Source: an uncultured Collinsella sp. (GTDB taxonomy: Bacteria > Actinomycetota > Coriobacteriia > Coriobacteriales > Coriobacteriaceae). From it: 54,461 bases of DNA. The notes below the pieces were generated by a model. It did no database searches. It was given only the letters and a program-made list of their open reading frames with translations, and was not told the DNA's origin. Where the stretch lies: contig CAMQJB010000010.1 of NCBI GenBank assembly GCA_947002045.1, forward strand, positions 1 to 54,461. The letters run 5' to 3'. Positions 16,954 through 25,028 of this stretch are shown piece after piece; the stretch's first letter is position 1, and each line of letters opens with the position of its first letter. The translations under genes and the position numbers were made by a program.

Positions 16954-17193
16954 ATGAAAAGCAAACGATTTGTCCTGAATGCACTTCTGGTTGTAGCACT
17001 TTTAGCGCTTTTGGCTTTCTCCTGCTGGTACGCAAACCAACCAGCATTTGGCTACGTATTGTATGCAGTAATGTCCGGCGATAAAGCTTATTACACTCTA
17101 CGCGCAATTGACGTTCTCTTTTTCTATGTAGCCGGCCCCTTATCAATCGCTTTGCTCGCGTTTCTTGTCATTTACAACTTCAAGAAACGCTAG
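16954..17193 (+). CDS. Small two-helix membrane protein, unknown
   Basis: I do not recognise this 79-residue protein. It begins MKSKRF, has a hydrophobic segment at about 8-26 (LNALLVVALLALLAFSCWY), a short polar stretch with a GDKAYYTLR segment, a second hydrophobic segment at about 52-74, and ends NFKKR. This predicts a hairpin with both ends in the cytoplasm. The start follows GGAAGGAG at a good distance and a TATAAT lies upstream, so it is likely real. Its codons are visibly richer in A and T than the flanking genes, hinting at recent acquisition. Its stop is 6 nt from the end of the convergent AI-2E gene. Confidence 0.7.
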   Translation: MKSKRFVLNALLVVALLALLAFSCWYANQPAFGYVLYAVMSGDKAYYTLRAIDVLFFYVAGPLSIALLAFLVIYNFKKR

Positions 17194-17199
17194 CGGTGC

Positions 17200-18612
17200 C
17201 TATTTGGAATCCGAATCGTCCATGGAACCGTCGATGCCGGTTTTGGTGTCGTCGTTCGTATTGGAATCGTCATCCTTGGCGAAGGGATTCTTGAAAAAGC
17301 CCGTCGCATCGGGCTGCAGACCCGAGAGCTTGATCCAGGGATTCTCGAGCTCGGGCTTGGGCATCGCCTGGGCCTCGGGCGCGGTCTCGTTGCCAATGAG
17401 CTCGGACTCATAAATGAACGTATCGTCTCCAGGCGCGTCGTAGGCGGCGACCGGGTTACCCTCGGCATCGCGATATGGCGTGCCCTTAAATACAGCGCCG
17501 TCGTATGCCACGAGCTGGCGACCGGTCTCGTTCTCAAAGTAGTAGACGAAAATGCCCTTGAGGGCCGCGCACAGCGGAATGGCGATGACCATGCCGATGG
17601 GACCCATAAGTGCCGAACCAATAACGAGGGCCGTCAGGCTCATGATGGGATGCACCTGCACCGAACTCTGCATGACCTTGGGGGAAATGACGTTATCGGT
17701 GACGTTTTGAGCCACCATGGTCACAACGAGCGTCCACAACGCCAGCATGGGGCTGAACATAAAGCCGAGCACCGTGGCGATCGCCGCGCTTACCCAGGGA
17801 CCGACAACCGGGACCAAGTGCATGATGCCGGTAAAGATGGCCATGAGTGCCGCATAGGGATGGCCAATGAGCGTAAAGCCAATAAAGGCGAGGATGCCAC
17901 CGCAGATGGACGTCACGACCATGCCGCGCATATAACCGCCGACCGAGCGCGAAAGAATCGCGACCATAAAGCGGTACGAGGTCTCTTTTTCCTGTCCGAT
18001 GATGGTACAGACCTCGTGGTGCATACGGGGATAATCACAGGCAAGCCAGTAGGCAAGCACCAAACCCAGGAAGATTACGAACAGCTGCGAGGCCGTGTTG
18101 GTGATCAGCGGGAACACGCCGCGACCGAGCTCAGCGGCGATTTGCGATACGTACTTGGACGCCACAGTAACCAGCGAGGACAGATTATCGTCCAGGTACT
18201 CCTTGAGCGGCGTGTTGTTGAGCGTCTTAGCGTGCGAAATCATCTCGTTGAGATCACCGCCCGCAACGCGAAGCTGCTCAGGCAGACGGCTCAGGACTTC
18301 CATAATCTGACCGAGCAAAATAGGCGACAGGATGCAGACGACGCCGACGAGCACTGCCACAACCACGATCAGCGCGATGAGCGAACCGATGCCACGACCG
18401 ACGCCGTGATGCTCGAGCCAGTTAGTGATCGGCGACATCACAAAAGCGATGATGGAACCGACAGCAAGAAACTCGATAACCGGCGCCAGGATACCCATAA
18501 GGTTAAAGATGACGGCTGCGATGACAATGCAGCCGACGACAGCCCAAATGCGAAGCGTCAGAATACGAGTATCGCGCAGCGTGCGGTCGGTTTGTTGGGG
18601 GTGCTCAATCAT
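17200..18612 (-). CDS. AI-2E transporter family membrane protein
   Basis: Polytopic permease (470 residues) of the AI-2E/PerM family, which includes quorum-signal exporters and Na+/H+ antiporters. About seven or eight membrane segments span residues 20-355, with the family stretch TGIMHLVPVVGPWVSAAIATVLGF split by a central loop of amphipathic helices. A cytoplasmic tail of about 110 residues ends in an Asp/Ser/Asn-rich acidic segment. Its ATG overlaps the sigma-factor stop by 4 nt, so it is cotranscribed with the stress sigma system; function in stress is an inference and the substrate is unknown. Confidence 0.85.
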   Translation of the reverse strand: MIEHPQQTDRTLRDTRILTLRIWAVVGCIVIAAVIFNLMGILAPVIEFLAVGSIIAFVMSPITNWLEHHGVGRGIGSLIALIVVVAVLVGVVCILSPILLGQIMEVLSRLPEQLRVAGGDLNEMISHAKTLNNTPLKEYLDDNLSSLVTVASKYVSQIAAELGRGVFPLITNTASQLFVIFLGLVLAYWLACDYPRMHHEVCTIIGQEKETSYRFMVAILSRSVGGYMRGMVVTSICGGILAFIGFTLIGHPYAALMAIFTGIMHLVPVVGPWVSAAIATVLGFMFSPMLALWTLVVTMVAQNVTDNVISPKVMQSSVQVHPIMSLTALVIGSALMGPIGMVIAIPLCAALKGIFVYYFENETGRQLVAYDGAVFKGTPYRDAEGNPVAAYDAPGDDTFIYESELIGNETAPEAQAMPKPELENPWIKLSGLQPDATGFFKNPFAKDDDSNTNDDTKTGIDGSMDDSDSK

Positions 18613-19400
18613 GAACGAACCATCACTCCGTCGGGGTCGATCTTGTCCTGTATCTTCTTAAGGGTACGGCGCAGCAGGCGCGAAACCTGCACCTGCGAGA
18701 TACCCAAATTCTTAGCGATCTCGATCTGGGTCATGCCCTTCACAAAGCGCAGCTCGATAACCTCACGCTCACGCGGCGAGAAATCGCGGATGGCTTCCTC
18801 GATCACCAGGCGGTCATCGGTAAAGTCAAGCTCGTTGTCGTCATCGGCATAGCGGTCGAGAATCGAAGGCGCATCGTCGGAGTCGGACGCGCCGGGAGCC
18901 TCGATGGGCACCGAGGTATAGGCCGAAGACGATTCCATGGCCTCCAGCACTTCGTCGACGGTCACGCCCAGGTACTCAGCGATTTCTTCAACCTTAGGCG
19001 AGCGCTGCAACTCATTGGTGAGCTTGTCGGTGGCCTGGTTGACCTTGGCAGAAAGTTCCTGCAGACGGCGCGGCACGCGCACGCTCCAGCCCTTGTCGCG
19101 AAAGTGACGCTTGATCTCGCCCAGGATGGTAGGCGTGGCAAACGTCGTGAACTCGAGTCCGCGCTCCGGATCAAAGCGGTCGATCGCTTTAAGCAAACCC
19201 AGGTATCCGACCTGCATCAGGTCGTCGAGCGGCTCGCCGCGGTTCTTAAATTTGTTGGCAAGAAACCTTACCAGGTTCATATGGGACATAACGAGCTGCT
19301 CACGTGCGTCCGGATCACCGGTCTCTTTGTAGCGACGAAACAACTCGCGGGTTTTCTCCTTGTCCCAAGCGGTCTTACCGCTCCGGGAACGTTCGGTCAT
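18609..19400 (-). CDS. SigB/SigF/SigG family RNA polymerase sigma factor
   Basis: Alternative sigma-70 factor of 263 residues. Region 2 contains DDLMQVGYLGLLKAIDRFDP and FTTFATPTILGEIKRHFRD, region 3 SPKVEEIAEYLGVTVDEV, and region 4 the helix-turn-helix MTQIEIAKNLGISQVQVSRLLRR. This pattern is that of stress/sporulation factors SigB and SigF rather than the housekeeping factor. It starts one base after the stop of an anti-sigma-like gene and overlaps the AI-2E gene. No anti-anti-sigma (STAS) gene is in the window. Confidence 0.93.
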   Translation of the reverse strand: MTERSRSGKTAWDKEKTRELFRRYKETGDPDAREQLVMSHMNLVRFLANKFKNRGEPLDDLMQVGYLGLLKAIDRFDPERGLEFTTFATPTILGEIKRHFRDKGWSVRVPRRLQELSAKVNQATDKLTNELQRSPKVEEIAEYLGVTVDEVLEAMESSSAYTSVPIEAPGASDSDDAPSILDRYADDDNELDFTDDRLVIEEAIRDFSPREREVIELRFVKGMTQIEIAKNLGISQVQVSRLLRRTLKKIQDKIDPDGVMVRS

Positions 19401-19401
19401 A

Positions 19402-19779
19402 TTAGATATCCGCCTTGAGGTCGAGGGAAAGCGTCAGGGGCGCCGCAGTCTTTTCGTAGGAATCGCACACGCTCGCTAAAATGAGCTCGGCATACACGGC
19501 AGCCTGGTCATCCTCATCGACAGTCGCCTGATCGCCAAAGGTAAAGGTCATGCCCACGTGAGATTCGTCGACATCGAATTTAATCGAGATATCGTCAGAA
19601 TCAACAGCCGTGCAGCCAAAGATAAAGGCTTCCTCGGCAGCCATACGGATGTCCTCGATGCGATCGACGGACATGGAGCACAGGGCACCAACGTTGGCAG
19701 CCGTCATACGAACGAGACGTGCCAGACGCGGATCCCCGGCAACAGTCAGCGTGATGGGGCAAGTTGCTTCGCTACTCAT
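19402..19779 (-). CDS. RsbW-like anti-sigma factor lacking ATP-site residues
   Basis: A 125-residue protein with the fold and position of an RsbW/SpoIIAB anti-sigma factor, expected to bind the sigma factor encoded next. The helix MSVDRIEDIRMAAEEAFIFG aligns with the N-box helix of RsbW, but the Mg-ATP Asn (EAVTNA in RsbW) is Phe here and no DxGxG box is visible, so it probably cannot phosphorylate a STAS partner. The ATG at 19779 follows GAGGAG and overlaps the DUF948 gene by 8 nt; a 38-residue extension overlapping that gene further is unsupported. Function is inferred from position and fold. Confidence 0.72.
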   Translation of the reverse strand: MSSEATCPITLTVAGDPRLARLVRMTAANVGALCSMSVDRIEDIRMAAEEAFIFGCTAVDSDDISIKFDVDESHVGMTFTFGDQATVDEDDQAAVYAELILASVCDSYEKTAAPLTLSLDLKADI

Positions 19780-20362
19780 CGCAGGACTCCTCGGAGGTCT
19801 CGGCGGGCGTGTAGGTGTAATACTGGGCTGCTTTAGCAGCAGTCTTCTGTGCATCATCGTCACCAGCAGTGACATCGTCCCCGGCTTCGCCAATCAGGAC
19901 ACGCTCGGTCGGCTGCTCGGCTTCGGCGGCAGCGGAAAGCTTGCGCTCGGCGTCAGCCGCGGGGGCCTTCACCTTGTTAAAGAGTTTCTGCACGGCACCG
20001 GCCGCAGAATCGGTCACGCTCGACACAGCGTTGCTGGCCTCGGCCATGCTACCCGTAACCTCGGAAATGTCGCGAACGACTGCCTCAACTTCGACAAGGT
20101 TGGAGGTAAGGGCATCAACTGCCGTCTTGCTCGACTTAAGCAACGGCTCCATCTGGGCAAGTGCCGGCGTAAGCTCGTCGACAGCGCCGTCGAGTTTTGC
20201 CACCACGGGCTGAGCCTCGGCGATGGTGTTATTGAGATCGTTTACGGTCTTGTCGAGCGAATCAACGACGGTGCGGGTCTTACGCAGCGTGAGCGCGAGC
20301 TCGATAACAGCCCACACACCGGCAACGGCGAGCAGCAGCAGGGCGATTTGAATGGGACTCAT
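19772..20362 (-). CDS. DUF948 (YtxG-like) membrane-anchored coiled-coil protein
   Basis: A 196-residue protein with an N-terminal membrane helix (about 4-24), a long heptad-rich coiled coil (about 28-135) and an acidic Ala/Glu/Asp tail. This matches DUF948, typified by the general-stress protein YtxG of Bacillus. It is the first gene of the operon with the anti-sigma and sigma factors, which fits a stress role. GGGAGG precedes the ATG. No enzymatic motif is present. Confidence 0.78.
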   Translation of the reverse strand: MSPIQIALLLLAVAGVWAVIELALTLRKTRTVVDSLDKTVNDLNNTIAEAQPVVAKLDGAVDELTPALAQMEPLLKSSKTAVDALTSNLVEVEAVVRDISEVTGSMAEASNAVSSVTDSAAGAVQKLFNKVKAPAADAERKLSAAAEAEQPTERVLIGEAGDDVTAGDDDAQKTAAKAAQYYTYTPAETSEESCDE

Positions 20363-20457
20363 ACAAGCCTCCCGAAGGAATCGAAATACAGACGCTGTTC
20401 ATGGTACCCCAAAGAAGGGGAAAGATACCCAAAGGGAATGTGCGTGGTGCCAATGAC

Positions 20458-21807
20458 CTACTTGGGTGCGTTACCGCTACGGTCGCGTTCGCTTTGCTCC
20501 ACACGCCACTCTTCCCAGCCGCGGCCCGCAGGCTGCCAGAATGCGCCGCGCTCCAGCCCCTCGGGCAAATAGCGCTGATCGACCCAGCCTTCGGGATAAT
20601 CGTGCGGATACTTATACACGCCGTATTCGTCGCTGCCCGGACGGTGACGATCGCGCAGGTAACTGGGCACCTCGCGAAGTCCACTTGAATGAATATCGGC
20701 CAATGCCGCGTCAATCGAGGCCTCGCACGCGTTGGATTTAGGCGCCAAGCACACATAGAGAGCAGCCTGAGCCAGATTAATACGGCACTCGGGATAGCCA
20801 ATGACCTCGGCAGACTTAAATGCGGCATGCGCCACCAAAAGCGCCTGCGGGTCGGCGTTGCCAACATCCTCAGAAGCCTGAATCATAATACGGCGAGCGA
20901 TAAACTTGGGATCCTCCCCTGCATCGATCATGCGCGCGAGCCAATAGATCGTGGCATCGGGGTCACTACCGCGCATAGACTTAATAAACGCACTGATGAT
21001 GTCGTAGTGCATGTCACCGTTTTTGTCGTACGAAAAGCCACGGCGCGGGTTGGCAATCTTCACGTCGTCAACGGTGATGGGATAGCGCTCCCCCGCCGCC
21101 GGCGCCGGTGTTCCCTCGGTATCGGGACGCGTGACGGCAATCTCGCTCGCAAGCTCGAGCGTCGTGAGCGCTGAACGAGCATCACCCGCTGCCAGCGTGC
21201 AGATGGTCTTAACCGTATCCTCATCGGCCGAGAACTTGCCGTTCAAACCCTGCGGAGCCTCGAGCGCACGCTCAATGAGTGTGGCGATATCCTCGTCTTT
21301 CAGATGCTCAAGCTCCACCACGCGACCACGCGAGAGCAGCGCCGAGTTGACCTCAAAGTACGGATTCTCCGTCGTGGCGCCAATCATAATGACGGTACGG
21401 TTCTCAACCGCATGCAGCAAGGCATCCTGCTGCGACTTGGAGAAGCGGTGAATCTCGTCGATGAAAAGAATGGTGCGGCGGTCGTAGGTATTCAGGCGCG
21501 TCTTGGCCTCGTCAATCACGCGGCGCAGGTCCTTCACGGTACCCGTCACGGCGCTGACCTCGACAAACTCGCTCTTGGTATGATTAGCGATAATGTGGGC
21601 CAGCGTCGTTTTGCCCGTACCGGCCGGCCCATACAGAATCACACTCGACAGCACATCGTGCTCAATTGCGGCACGCAGCCACGAGCCCTTACCGACGGCC
21701 TTTTGCTGACCCACGTACTCGTCGAGCGAATTGGGGCGCATGCGCACCGCAAGCGGCGCATTCTGAAAGGAACGCTCGCGCGTCGAAGCAGAAAAAAGGT
21801 CGTCCAT
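20458..21807 (-). CDS. rarA: Replication-associated recombination ATPase RarA/MgsA
   Basis: AAA+ clamp-loader-like ATPase (449 residues) that acts at stalled replication forks. It shows Walker A YGPAGTGKTTLA, Walker B ILFIDEIHRF, sensor 1 GATTENP and the C-terminal tetramerisation domain with the family stretch RIMIQASEDVGNADPQ and the ending PHDYPEGWVDQRYLP. Three ATGs lie within 16 nt; 21807 (MDDLFSAS) was chosen because it gives the common family N-terminus, while 21813 and 21822 are possible. A TATACT box lies at 21847-21852 on the minus strand. Confidence 0.93.
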   Translation of the reverse strand: MDDLFSASTRERSFQNAPLAVRMRPNSLDEYVGQQKAVGKGSWLRAAIEHDVLSSVILYGPAGTGKTTLAHIIANHTKSEFVEVSAVTGTVKDLRRVIDEAKTRLNTYDRRTILFIDEIHRFSKSQQDALLHAVENRTVIMIGATTENPYFEVNSALLSRGRVVELEHLKDEDIATLIERALEAPQGLNGKFSADEDTVKTICTLAAGDARSALTTLELASEIAVTRPDTEGTPAPAAGERYPITVDDVKIANPRRGFSYDKNGDMHYDIISAFIKSMRGSDPDATIYWLARMIDAGEDPKFIARRIMIQASEDVGNADPQALLVAHAAFKSAEVIGYPECRINLAQAALYVCLAPKSNACEASIDAALADIHSSGLREVPSYLRDRHRPGSDEYGVYKYPHDYPEGWVDQRYLPEGLERGAFWQPAGRGWEEWRVEQSERDRSGNAPK

Positions 21808-21867
21808 AGCCATCCCGTGCATCAATCAAAAACGTTTTCCACGAACAGTATACCGAATATATACGAA

Positions 21868-23115
21868 CTACCGTTCGTTAATATAGGTTCGGTGCGGAAA
21901 CTTCAATCCCGGGAACAACTTGCTCGTGAGCTCGCAGAAATAGCCGTCAGTCATGCTCGCGATGTAGTCCACCACCACTTGATCCTTGTCGTCTTGCCAA
22001 GCATAGGTACGGTCGTAATAGGAAAGCTGCTGCTCAATGCGAGAAATATGGTGCTTAAAGATATACGAAGACTCATCGCCTTCGTTAATATCCCGAAGGC
22101 AACGGTCGTAGAGCTTTTCGAAAGCCTCGCGCAGCTCCGCTTCGGAGTCGCCCTCGATGCCGCCTTTGCTATAGATTTTCTCGTAGTTCTCGCGCTTGGC
22201 TCGGCGGATTTCCTCAAACAGATCCTCGCTCATCTCGATACGCGCCTTGCCATAGCTGTGCTCGACAATATCGATGGAGGCGTGCGTGAGGATCCAGCTG
22301 TTGTATGCCCCGCCCAGGCCATCGTCAAAGGCGTCAGGTGACAGCAGACCCGCCGCAATGGCGTCTTGGCGATCGCGCCCAACGTAGGCGAGGATATCCG
22401 AGATGCGAACCACGCAGCCCTCGAGCGTCATGGGACGCAGGTGCTCAATTGCGCCATAGCCCGTGGCGATGCAATCTTCAACCGTCTGATCGAACTGGTC
22501 AAAGGAGCTCATGTCCGAGAGCTCAAACACGCGTTGCTCGTACTCACCGTTATGGCACAGCACGCCATCAAGCGTCTGGAGCGACACATTGCGGCCATAC
22601 AGCGCATCGAGCACGAGGACCGACTGCACGTTATGGAAAAAATAACGACCCGTGCGCTCGTGATAGATATCGTTGAGGAATCGCTCACCTGCATGGCCAA
22701 AGGGTGTGTGGCCCAAGTCGTGGCCCAGGCCAATCGCCTCGATCAGATCGCAGTTGAGCCCCAGGGCACGTCCTACATCGCGAGCGATGCGCGAGACAAG
22801 CTGCACGTGCAGACCGCGACGCGACAGGTCATCGTTGCTACGGAAGCTAAAGACCTGCGTTTTACCTGCATAACGCGTGTACGCCGGAAGATGAAGAATC
22901 TTTTCGGTATCGCGCATAAACGCCGGACGCATAAGCGTGCCTTTGTCGGCAGCGCGATCAATACGACGAATGACCTGATCGTCGTTGCAACGATACGGGT
23001 TGACGGCACCCGAAGCACGATCGGCGGAAATGCGCTCGACAAGTTCGGACGACAACGCCGAAGGAATACGGTCCATGCGCGCCTTAATGACGGCCGTTTC
23101 TTGATTAGTTGCCAT
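21868..23115 (-). CDS. dGTPase-like HD-domain dNTP triphosphohydrolase
   Basis: HD hydrolase (415 residues) that likely splits dNTPs to nucleoside and triphosphate. The N-terminal substrate segment DTEKILHLPAYTRYAGKTQVF matches dGTPases, followed by the metal-binding GLGHDLGHTPFGHAGE (His132, Asp133) and a later EGCVVRISDILAYVGRD with the last ligand Asp. The ATG at 23115 has AAGGAG upstream; the nine extra residues of the longer frame overlap that site. The nucleotide preference is not visible. Confidence 0.9.
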   Translation of the reverse strand: MATNQETAVIKARMDRIPSALSSELVERISADRASGAVNPYRCNDDQVIRRIDRAADKGTLMRPAFMRDTEKILHLPAYTRYAGKTQVFSFRSNDDLSRRGLHVQLVSRIARDVGRALGLNCDLIEAIGLGHDLGHTPFGHAGERFLNDIYHERTGRYFFHNVQSVLVLDALYGRNVSLQTLDGVLCHNGEYEQRVFELSDMSSFDQFDQTVEDCIATGYGAIEHLRPMTLEGCVVRISDILAYVGRDRQDAIAAGLLSPDAFDDGLGGAYNSWILTHASIDIVEHSYGKARIEMSEDLFEEIRRAKRENYEKIYSKGGIEGDSEAELREAFEKLYDRCLRDINEGDESSYIFKHHISRIEQQLSYYDRTYAWQDDKDQVVVDYIASMTDGYFCELTSKLFPGLKFPHRTYINER

Positions 23116-23146
23116 GGCATGCTCCTTAAGAAGGATGCGCAATCGT

Positions 23147-23569
23147 TTACAATGTGCAGCCCACGACCTCGATTATGGCAAAAATCGGCACCAAAAACGG
23201 GAGCAATGGCAGAGAGCGCGATTTTGTGAAGAGGCAGAAGAGGGCAAGGACCAGGAGTGCGACGGCAAATGCCACGATGCCGCCCATAGGGTCGAGCGTG
23301 CAAAGCGCGAAGAGCGCCTTGGCGTCCCCCATGCCGATTCCGGGGGCTTGACGGAGGTGCCGCCAGAGCGACTCAGTGAGCACAAGGGCAAGGTAGACGA
23401 TGACCGCAAGACCGGCATGGTCAAGCGCCGTGTTAACGCCCTTGTCGAGCCAAACGCCTGCAAACGCCGCCACGGTGCACGCGGCAGCAAGCGCGTTCGG
23501 AAACCGCCGCTCGCGCGCATCGATGCAAGCACCAGCGATGGCGCACAGCCAAAACGGGATATAGACCAT
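23147..23569 (-). CDS. Prepilin-type peptidase (A24), peptidase domain only
   Basis: Integral membrane aspartic protease of 140 residues. The two catalytic aspartates are in IDARERRFPN (Asp17) and GIGMGDAKALF (Asp82, the GxGD motif), set among four or five hydrophobic segments. It lacks the N-terminal methyltransferase domain of PilD and resembles TadV/CpaA leader peptidases. AGGAGG precedes the ATG at 23569. No pilin or secretion genes lie nearby, so its substrate must be encoded elsewhere. The gene starts about 33 nt after a strong hairpin. Confidence 0.85.
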   Translation of the reverse strand: MVYIPFWLCAIAGACIDARERRFPNALAAACTVAAFAGVWLDKGVNTALDHAGLAVIVYLALVLTESLWRHLRQAPGIGMGDAKALFALCTLDPMGGIVAFAVALLVLALFCLFTKSRSLPLLPFLVPIFAIIEVVGCTL

Positions 23570-23601
23570 CGAGCACCTCCTCGAGCTGCATCGTAAAAGT
23601 A

Positions 23602-23642
23602 AAAACCACCACAAAGGTGCCTGTCCCCTTTGTGGTGGTTTT
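23602..23642. terminator. Palindromic terminator with a repeat-like loop
   Basis: Perfect 16-bp stem AAAACCACCACAAAGG / CCTTTGTGGTGGTTTT with the loop TGCCTGTCC. It ends the glycosyltransferase transcript on the minus strand. The same 16-bp stem recurs at 31288-31323 with another loop. Confidence 0.88.
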
Positions 23643-23650
23643 AATCGTGG

Positions 23651-24946
23651 TTATTTGGCGCCTTGCATGACCTCATCGAGGGTAACGTTGACGGCGTGCT
23701 GCGTCGGGACCCAGTCGACCTTTAGGAACAGAGCAGCCACCGTGATGGGGATATAGCTGAACATAAAGATCGGGAAGGTAAACAGGTTGGTCACCAAACG
23801 CCACTTTTGCGCACAGTGAATATGCTTGTACTCGAAGATGGTCGTGAGTAGCGCCAGGATAAAGAAGGTCTGGTACATCATCGCGAAGGTCATGATGAGC
23901 GAGGCGGCGCACGCCTGCATCTCGACCTCGGTGGCCAAAAAGCCGTGCGAAAGACCGCCCACGACGAGGAAGGTCACGTTGGCGAGCATAGAGATCAGGG
24001 ACAGCAGCATGCCCGGAGCGATGGTCATAAACATGTCGTAGGCGGCAAAGCGATGATAGCGGAAGGTCGACTTGACCAAGTGCTTACCATAGGTAAAGAA
24101 TACCTGGTAAAAGCCCTTAGTCCAACGCATGCGCTGTTTCCAGGACGCCTTAAACGTCACGGGCTGCTCGTCAAAGAACTCCGCCGGTGCATAACCGATG
24201 CGAATGCCATGGATGGCGCAGAACGTGGTGAACTGAATGTCCTCAGTCAGCGTGTGGAACTGCCAGCCGTGCATGCCTTCGATCACGCTGGCAGAAATGA
24301 GATAGCCCGAACCCGAGACGGCGCAAGACGTCTTGCAGATATTACGCGCGTTGTTGAGAAAGCGTGCCTCACGCAGATACCAGGTGGCATTAGCTGCCGA
24401 GACCCACGAGCTGCCGAAGTTCTTGGAGTTGCGATAGCTCGTGACCACATGGAAACCCTGGTCAAAGGCATCGTTCATCTTAGACACGTAATCGCGGGAG
24501 ATAACGTTGTCGGCATCGAAGATGAAGTAGCCCTCAAACGTGTCGGGATACTCGTTAAGGATACGGTCGAAACCAAAGTCCATGACCCAGCTCTTGCCCT
24601 TACGGGCCAGATCATTGCGCTCGTAAACAATGGCACCGGCCTCGCGCGCAAGCTGCGCCGTGTTGTCGGTGCAGGCGTCGGCGACGACGAAGACCTCGAT
24701 AAGCTCGGACGGATAGTCCTGATCCTTGATGGAGCGTACGAGGTTGGCGATCACGGCTTCCTCGTTATGCGCCGCGATAAAGAACGCATAGCGGTGGAGT
24801 TTTTTGGCCTTGGGAGGCGCGACCTCGCCACGAAGAGCACCGATGACAAAGAAGACCACCTGGTACAGAAAGCAGACCGTGAGCAGCGTGACGACAATCT
24901 GGTTGAAGATCACGATGGGTGTGTTGGTTTGTAAAAAGGCGAGCAT
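23651..24946 (-). CDS. Processive family 2 glycosyltransferase
   Basis: Membrane glycosyltransferase (431 residues) of the cellulose/hyaluronan/poly-GlcNAc synthase type. An N-terminal membrane helix is followed by a GT-A domain with FIAAHNEE, VADACTDN (Asp90), the DAD metal motif (144-146), TEDIQF (Asp236) and QRMRW (271-275), the D,D,D,QxxRW set of processive enzymes. Four more membrane helices close the protein. The ATG at 24946 follows GGGAG. It stands alone between an A24 peptidase and rluD without other polysaccharide genes, so the sugar and product are unknown. Confidence 0.85.
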   Translation of the reverse strand: MLAFLQTNTPIVIFNQIVVTLLTVCFLYQVVFFVIGALRGEVAPPKAKKLHRYAFFIAAHNEEAVIANLVRSIKDQDYPSELIEVFVVADACTDNTAQLAREAGAIVYERNDLARKGKSWVMDFGFDRILNEYPDTFEGYFIFDADNVISRDYVSKMNDAFDQGFHVVTSYRNSKNFGSSWVSAANATWYLREARFLNNARNICKTSCAVSGSGYLISASVIEGMHGWQFHTLTEDIQFTTFCAIHGIRIGYAPAEFFDEQPVTFKASWKQRMRWTKGFYQVFFTYGKHLVKSTFRYHRFAAYDMFMTIAPGMLLSLISMLANVTFLVVGGLSHGFLATEVEMQACAASLIMTFAMMYQTFFILALLTTIFEYKHIHCAQKWRLVTNLFTFPIFMFSYIPITVAALFLKVDWVPTQHAVNVTLDEVMQGAK

Positions 24947-25028
24947 GCAGGCTCCCAGCAACGCGTTACGTAAACAATCGTATATCTTACCGCAGGCTTA
25001 CCGAGTTCAAGAAACCACCTAATACTGG

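Noticed and set aside
16890..17084. A plus-strand frame of 64 codons with a TAGGAG ribosome site
   Set aside because: It contains the TATAAT box and overlaps the better supported small membrane gene in another frame.
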